The notes under the pieces: model-generated | Databases searched by the model: none | Seen by the model: only the letters and a program-made list of their open reading frames with translations | Told to the model about the DNA's origin: nothing | Assembly (NCBI GenBank): GCA_038230775.1 | Contig: JBBRMQ010000223.1 | Location: 1-7,236 of the forward strand | DNA length: 7,236 bases | Direction: 5' to 3' | From: JBBRMQ01 sp038230775 | GTDB taxonomy: Bacteria > Acidobacteriota > Thermoanaerobaculia > Gp7-AA8 | In this document: in pieces, positions 4,884 through 7,236 of the stretch | How the letters are laid out: the number at the start of each line of letters is the position of its first letter | Position numbering within the stretch: the stretch's first letter is position 1 | Made by a program: the position numbers and the translations under genes

Positions 4884-6010
4884 GCCGTCACCTCGATGTC
4901 CGCGGAATGCCATCCGTTGAAGAGATATCCACTCTGGTTCCACACGGACTCGCGCGGCTGGACGCTTCCGCGGATGTCCGTTGCGCGCACGAAGACGCGC
5001 GCGCGACCGGCCACGCGCGGTGTCCAGCGGTACGCCCACAGGCGCCACGCGTACGGGTCATGGCGGGGATCGAGCGCCGCCTCCTGCCAGGTCGCACCTT
5101 CGTCATCGCTCACTTCGACGCGAGCGATGTCGGGCGCACCCGAGAATGCGAAGCCGCGAATGTCCTGCGCCCGGCCTAACATCGCCCGCTTTGGCGCGGT
5201 CGTGATGTTCGACTTCACGAACAGCTCCGTCACCGGCCGCATCTCCTCGGGCTTGAACGTCACTCCGGGCGCACCGGGGCTGCGCGGGTAGCGGTACGCG
5301 GTCTCCATGTAGAAGCCTTTCTGCGGTTCCGGTTGCGGCGACAGGCGTGTGACCCATTTCATCCAGTGATCGCCGGCCCAGCCGGGAACGACGAGGCGCA
5401 GCGGCGCGCCGTGCGCCACCGGCAGCGGTTCTCCGTTCATCTCCAGAGCGAGGATGCCGTCCGCGAGAACCTTTTCCAACTCCACGCTGCGATGAAACGG
5501 TGGAACGCTTCCCGGCGGATTGTCACTACCGAATGCGTGAAGATGTTTGGCCGCTGGTCTGATTCCGCTTCGCTGCAGGAGGTCGCGCACGCGCACACCG
5601 CGCCATCGCGCATTGCCTGCCGCGCCGTACTTCCACTGCACGCCGGGAAGCGGCGGCTCATACAGTCCGCGGCCGTTTCCCGCGCATTGGAGGACACATG
5701 TGATTTCGGTCAGTGGAAATTTTCGGAGCTCTGCGAGTGTCCACGTGCCCGGCTTGTCGACTTCCCCATCGACGGCGAGCCTCCAGGAGTTCATACTGGG
5801 TGTGTGCGGAATCCAATGGTTCCGCACGAAAAACAGTTCGTTGGGTGTGAGGTAGTCGGTCAGCAGTTCGAGCGGCGTCTCGGCGTTGACTGCGTAACCG
5901 TTCAACTGCAGCAGTTCTTCGTGGCGGGCGGGCCTCCCCAAAGTTTGCCGTGGCGCGAAAGCAGCCGCCATGGTGGAAAGCACGAAAAATTTTCGGCGAG
6001 TGATCGTCAT
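4880..6010 (-). CDS. sorA: Sulfite oxidase-family molybdopterin enzyme, SorA-like sulfite dehydrogenase
   Basis: The enzyme oxidises sulfite to sulfate in the periplasm and transfers electrons to cytochrome c. The 376-residue product starts with a twin-arginine signal (TRRKFF at 4-9, then a hydrophobic stretch to about 20), as expected for export of a folded Mo-cofactor protein. The molybdopterin domain has FVRNHW (61-66), TCVLQCAGNGR (104-114) with Cys109 as the presumed molybdenum ligand, and VVPGWAGDHWMKWV (207-220). The C-terminal dimerisation domain has VEVSDDEGATW (298-308) and ends with NQSGYLFNGWH (358-368), a typical closing motif of the SorA type. The length fits the family. Sulfite is inferred as substrate; related enzymes without a proven substrate exist, but the coupled cytochrome gene supports SorAB. 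A GC-rich palindrome lies in its leader. Confidence 0.9.
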   Translation of the reverse strand: MTITRRKFFVLSTMAAAFAPRQTLGRPARHEELLQLNGYAVNAETPLELLTDYLTPNELFFVRNHWIPHTPSMNSWRLAVDGEVDKPGTWTLAELRKFPLTEITCVLQCAGNGRGLYEPPLPGVQWKYGAAGNARWRGVRVRDLLQRSGIRPAAKHLHAFGSDNPPGSVPPFHRSVELEKVLADGILALEMNGEPLPVAHGAPLRLVVPGWAGDHWMKWVTRLSPQPEPQKGFYMETAYRYPRSPGAPGVTFKPEEMRPVTELFVKSNITTAPKRAMLGRAQDIRGFAFSGAPDIARVEVSDDEGATWQEAALDPRHDPYAWRLWAYRWTPRVAGRARVFVRATDIRGSVQPRESVWNQSGYLFNGWHSADIEVTA

Positions 6011-6232
6011 CGTCTGTTTCCGCTATTTCCGTGTGTGGGCCGGCCCCACATGTGGCGTCATCTGATTGTGCGGCAAGTAGTTGTTCAATTTGATTCGAAG
6101 GGGGTCCATCTTTTGCCCCAAGCGCAGGATTGTATGGTGTTAGGCAGCAGAACGAAATTCGATTTCCGCGTCATCTGCGAGTGCCAGAAGCACGCGCCGC
6201 AGAATCGTGCGCGCAACGTCGCATCCGCAGCA
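6011..6232. other. Divergent intergenic region between sorA and the transglycosylase gene, with overlapping palindromes
   Basis: This 222-bp gap must hold the promoters of both neighbours. TGTGGG (6034-6039) and CCCACA (6045-6050) form an inverted repeat around CCGGC, in the leader of sorA 24-40 bases before its ATG. The perfect palindrome CCACATGTGG (6046-6055) overlaps it. On the plus strand, TATGGT (6133-6138) is a weak -10 candidate for the downstream gene. On the minus strand, no -10/-35 pair is convincing. The rest shows nothing that I can interpret. Confidence 0.4.
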
Positions 6233-6916
6233 ATGCGTCACATCCGTCGTCGCGGTGTCGCCCTCCTCGTCGCCGTGCCACTCGCCTTCTGTGCCCTCGG
6301 ATTTCCGACCGAGGCGATGAACGTGACGCTTCCGGTTCTAACGCGGCCTCTCGTGCAAACGCAGTCGCCGGCGTTCCCGATCTTCACCACGCGCAAAGTG
6401 CGCGAGTCGTTTCTCGCACCGGACAAAGCTCCGCAGCAGTTGACGCTCGACGTCATGAAAGAAGACTTCTTCCGCACGGAGATTCCGTACGGCTCGATCA
6501 TCTTCCGCGAAGCGCAGCGCAACGGCGTCCCTCCCGAGCTGATCGCGGCGGTCATCGAGTCAGAGTCGGACTTCGATGCGCGGCTCGTCTCGAACAAGAA
6601 GGCGCAAGGTCTCATGCAGCTCGTTCCCGAGACCGGCCGTCTTCTCGGTTGCGACAATCCGTTCAACCCGTCGCAGAACATCGCCGCCGGGACGAAGTAC
6701 CTCCGCTATCTCATCGACCGCTTCGGCGATCAACGCATGGCCCTTGCCGCCTACAACGCCGGCGAAGGCAACGTGGAGCGCTTCGGCGGCGTGCCGCCGT
6801 TCGAGGAGACGACCAATTACCTGCAACGGGTTTCGCACCGCACGCGCCTGTACCGTCAGCGGATTCACAACCGCTACGTGGCGGCGATCCGCATGAGGGG
6901 CGCCGTCGTGGAATAG
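6233..6916 (+). CDS. Secreted lytic transglycosylase (SLT domain, family 1 type)
   Basis: The enzyme cleaves the glycan strands of peptidoglycan between MurNAc and GlcNAc, forming 1,6-anhydroMurNAc. The 227-residue product has an N-terminal signal peptide (RHIRRRGVALLVAVPLAFCALG), a linker of about 50 residues, and an SLT domain from about 85 to 205. Motifs are AAVIESESDFDARLVS (105-120) with Glu111 as the likely catalytic acid, AQGLMQLVPETGRLLG (124-139), and LAAYNAGEGNVERFGG (171-186). The ATG at 6233 is chosen because it begins the signal peptide. The frame stays open far upstream, but that part is antisense to sorA and is not credible as coding. An in-frame ATG at 6134 would add 33 residues without the usual signal start. 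No Shine-Dalgarno sequence is evident at either start. Confidence 0.92.
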   Translation: MRHIRRRGVALLVAVPLAFCALGFPTEAMNVTLPVLTRPLVQTQSPAFPIFTTRKVRESFLAPDKAPQQLTLDVMKEDFFRTEIPYGSIIFREAQRNGVPPELIAAVIESESDFDARLVSNKKAQGLMQLVPETGRLLGCDNPFNPSQNIAAGTKYLRYLIDRFGDQRMALAAYNAGEGNVERFGGVPPFEETTNYLQRVSHRTRLYRQRIHNRYVAAIRMRGAVVE

Positions 6917-6925
6917 AGCGTCGCG

Positions 6926-6931
6926 TACAAT
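6926..6931 (+). promoter_or_regulatory. -10 box TACAAT placed for a leaderless transcript
   Basis: TACAAT matches the -10 consensus at 5 of 6 positions. With normal spacing, the +1 base falls on the A of the ATG at 6938. No Shine-Dalgarno sequence precedes that ATG and no clear -35 box lies upstream. The box starts ten bases after the stop of the transglycosylase gene. Confidence 0.5.
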
Positions 6932-6937
6932 GGCCGC

Positions 6938-7236
6938 ATGCAGGAACTGCGGCCGGAAGAACGGCGCGAGTTTCAACGCCTCGGCGTCAGCACGCCGATC
7001 CCAGCGACCCTGGCGACCACTCCGGTATCGATCCTCGAGATCGGGGTGTTAGGCGCGCGATTACAGCACTCGACCGAGATCGACGATGCGTACGCCGAGC
7101 TTCGCTTCTCGTACAACGGCAACGAGATCCACATGAAGTGCGAGCTCATTCGGACGATGCCGGGGCATACGCGCTATCCCGACAGCGGCCTTCAGTCCGG
7201 AGTCCGCTTTCTCGCCGCCGTCGGCGAGTCCGGCGA
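6938..7236 (+). CDS. PilZ-like domain protein, N-terminal 99 residues (3' end beyond window)
   Basis: PilZ domains bind cyclic di-GMP and tie motility, adhesion or polysaccharide production to it. The open frame from ATG at 6938 runs to the window edge. RREFQR (9-14) supplies an RxxxR arrangement (Arg10, Arg14). The first strand and turn of the barrel look like VSILEIGVLGARLQHS (30-45), followed by LRFSYNGNEIHMKCELIRT (55-73) and SGVRFLAAVGESG (87-99). The second PilZ motif, normally [D/N]xSxxG, reads EIGVLG (34-39), so a key aspartate/asparagine and serine are replaced and nucleotide binding is uncertain. The window cuts the gene, so the total length is unknown. Family assignment is by pattern only and is moderate. 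Confidence 0.6.
   Translation, partial: MQELRPEERREFQRLGVSTPIPATLATTPVSILEIGVLGARLQHSTEIDDAYAELRFSYNGNEIHMKCELIRTMPGHTRYPDSGLQSGVRFLAAVGESG

Noticed and set aside
4884..5048. Extension of sorB upstream to about 5048
   Set aside because: It would overlap sorA by over 160 bases and place the clear signal peptide inside the protein; the GTG at 4883 in a GTGA overlap fits better.
5333..6232. Long N-terminal extension of the transglycosylase on the plus strand
   Set aside because: The stretch is antisense to the well-supported sorA gene and has no domain content. The real start is at the signal peptide at 6233.

Overview
This is a GC-rich bacterial chromosome segment with seven complete genes and two that run off the window edges. 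The mix of proteins, the high third-position GC, one and probably two near-leaderless promoters and the dispersed palindromic repeats would fit an Acidobacteriota-like soil or sediment bacterium. That placement is an inference from general gene character, not from a marker gene, and is weak.

Layout. Positions 1-1050 (minus) hold the N-terminal 350 residues of a long-chain (VLCAD/ACAD9-type) acyl-CoA dehydrogenase. Its promoter lies in the 118-bp divergent gap with folE, and a near-perfect TetR-type operator with FadR-like arms sits inside the promoter spacer. From 1169 the plus strand carries folE (GTP cyclohydrolase I), lepB (signal peptidase I), a rhodanese-domain lipoprotein and a small multi-pass membrane protein. 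The last three are closely spaced and look like an operon. Positions 3421-3760 form a repeat-rich gap: a 94-bp fold-back palindrome, REP-like palindromes, two identical-loop hairpins and a heptanucleotide tandem array. On the minus strand, sorA-sorB (periplasmic molybdenum sulfite dehydrogenase and its cytochrome c, overlapping by 4 bp at GTGA) is followed by a secreted NAGPA/DUF2233-family protein, whose stop codon lies inside one of the repeats. A 222-bp divergent gap separates sorA from a secreted lytic transglycosylase (plus). The window ends in a PilZ-like gene with a promoter placed for a leaderless transcript.

The most notable observation is the rhodanese gene. It has an in-frame TGA exactly where this rhodanese subgroup has the second cysteine of a YCxC active-site motif. 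The same reading frame then continues with an intact C-terminal rhodanese half (HTSAR, LLGGW, LPVE) to a TAG one base before the next gene. A GU-containing hairpin sits at the right distance after the TGA to be a bacterial SECIS element. Other genes here use TGA as an ordinary stop. The best reading is an unannotated selenocysteine-containing periplasmic rhodanese that ordinary gene callers would truncate at 2921; a simple nonsense mutation is the main alternative.

Functionally the window mixes fatty-acid beta-oxidation, pterin synthesis, protein export, cell-wall turnover, c-di-GMP-type signalling and periplasmic sulfur redox chemistry. The rhodanese and SorAB could be linked through sulfur metabolism, but they are not in one operon.
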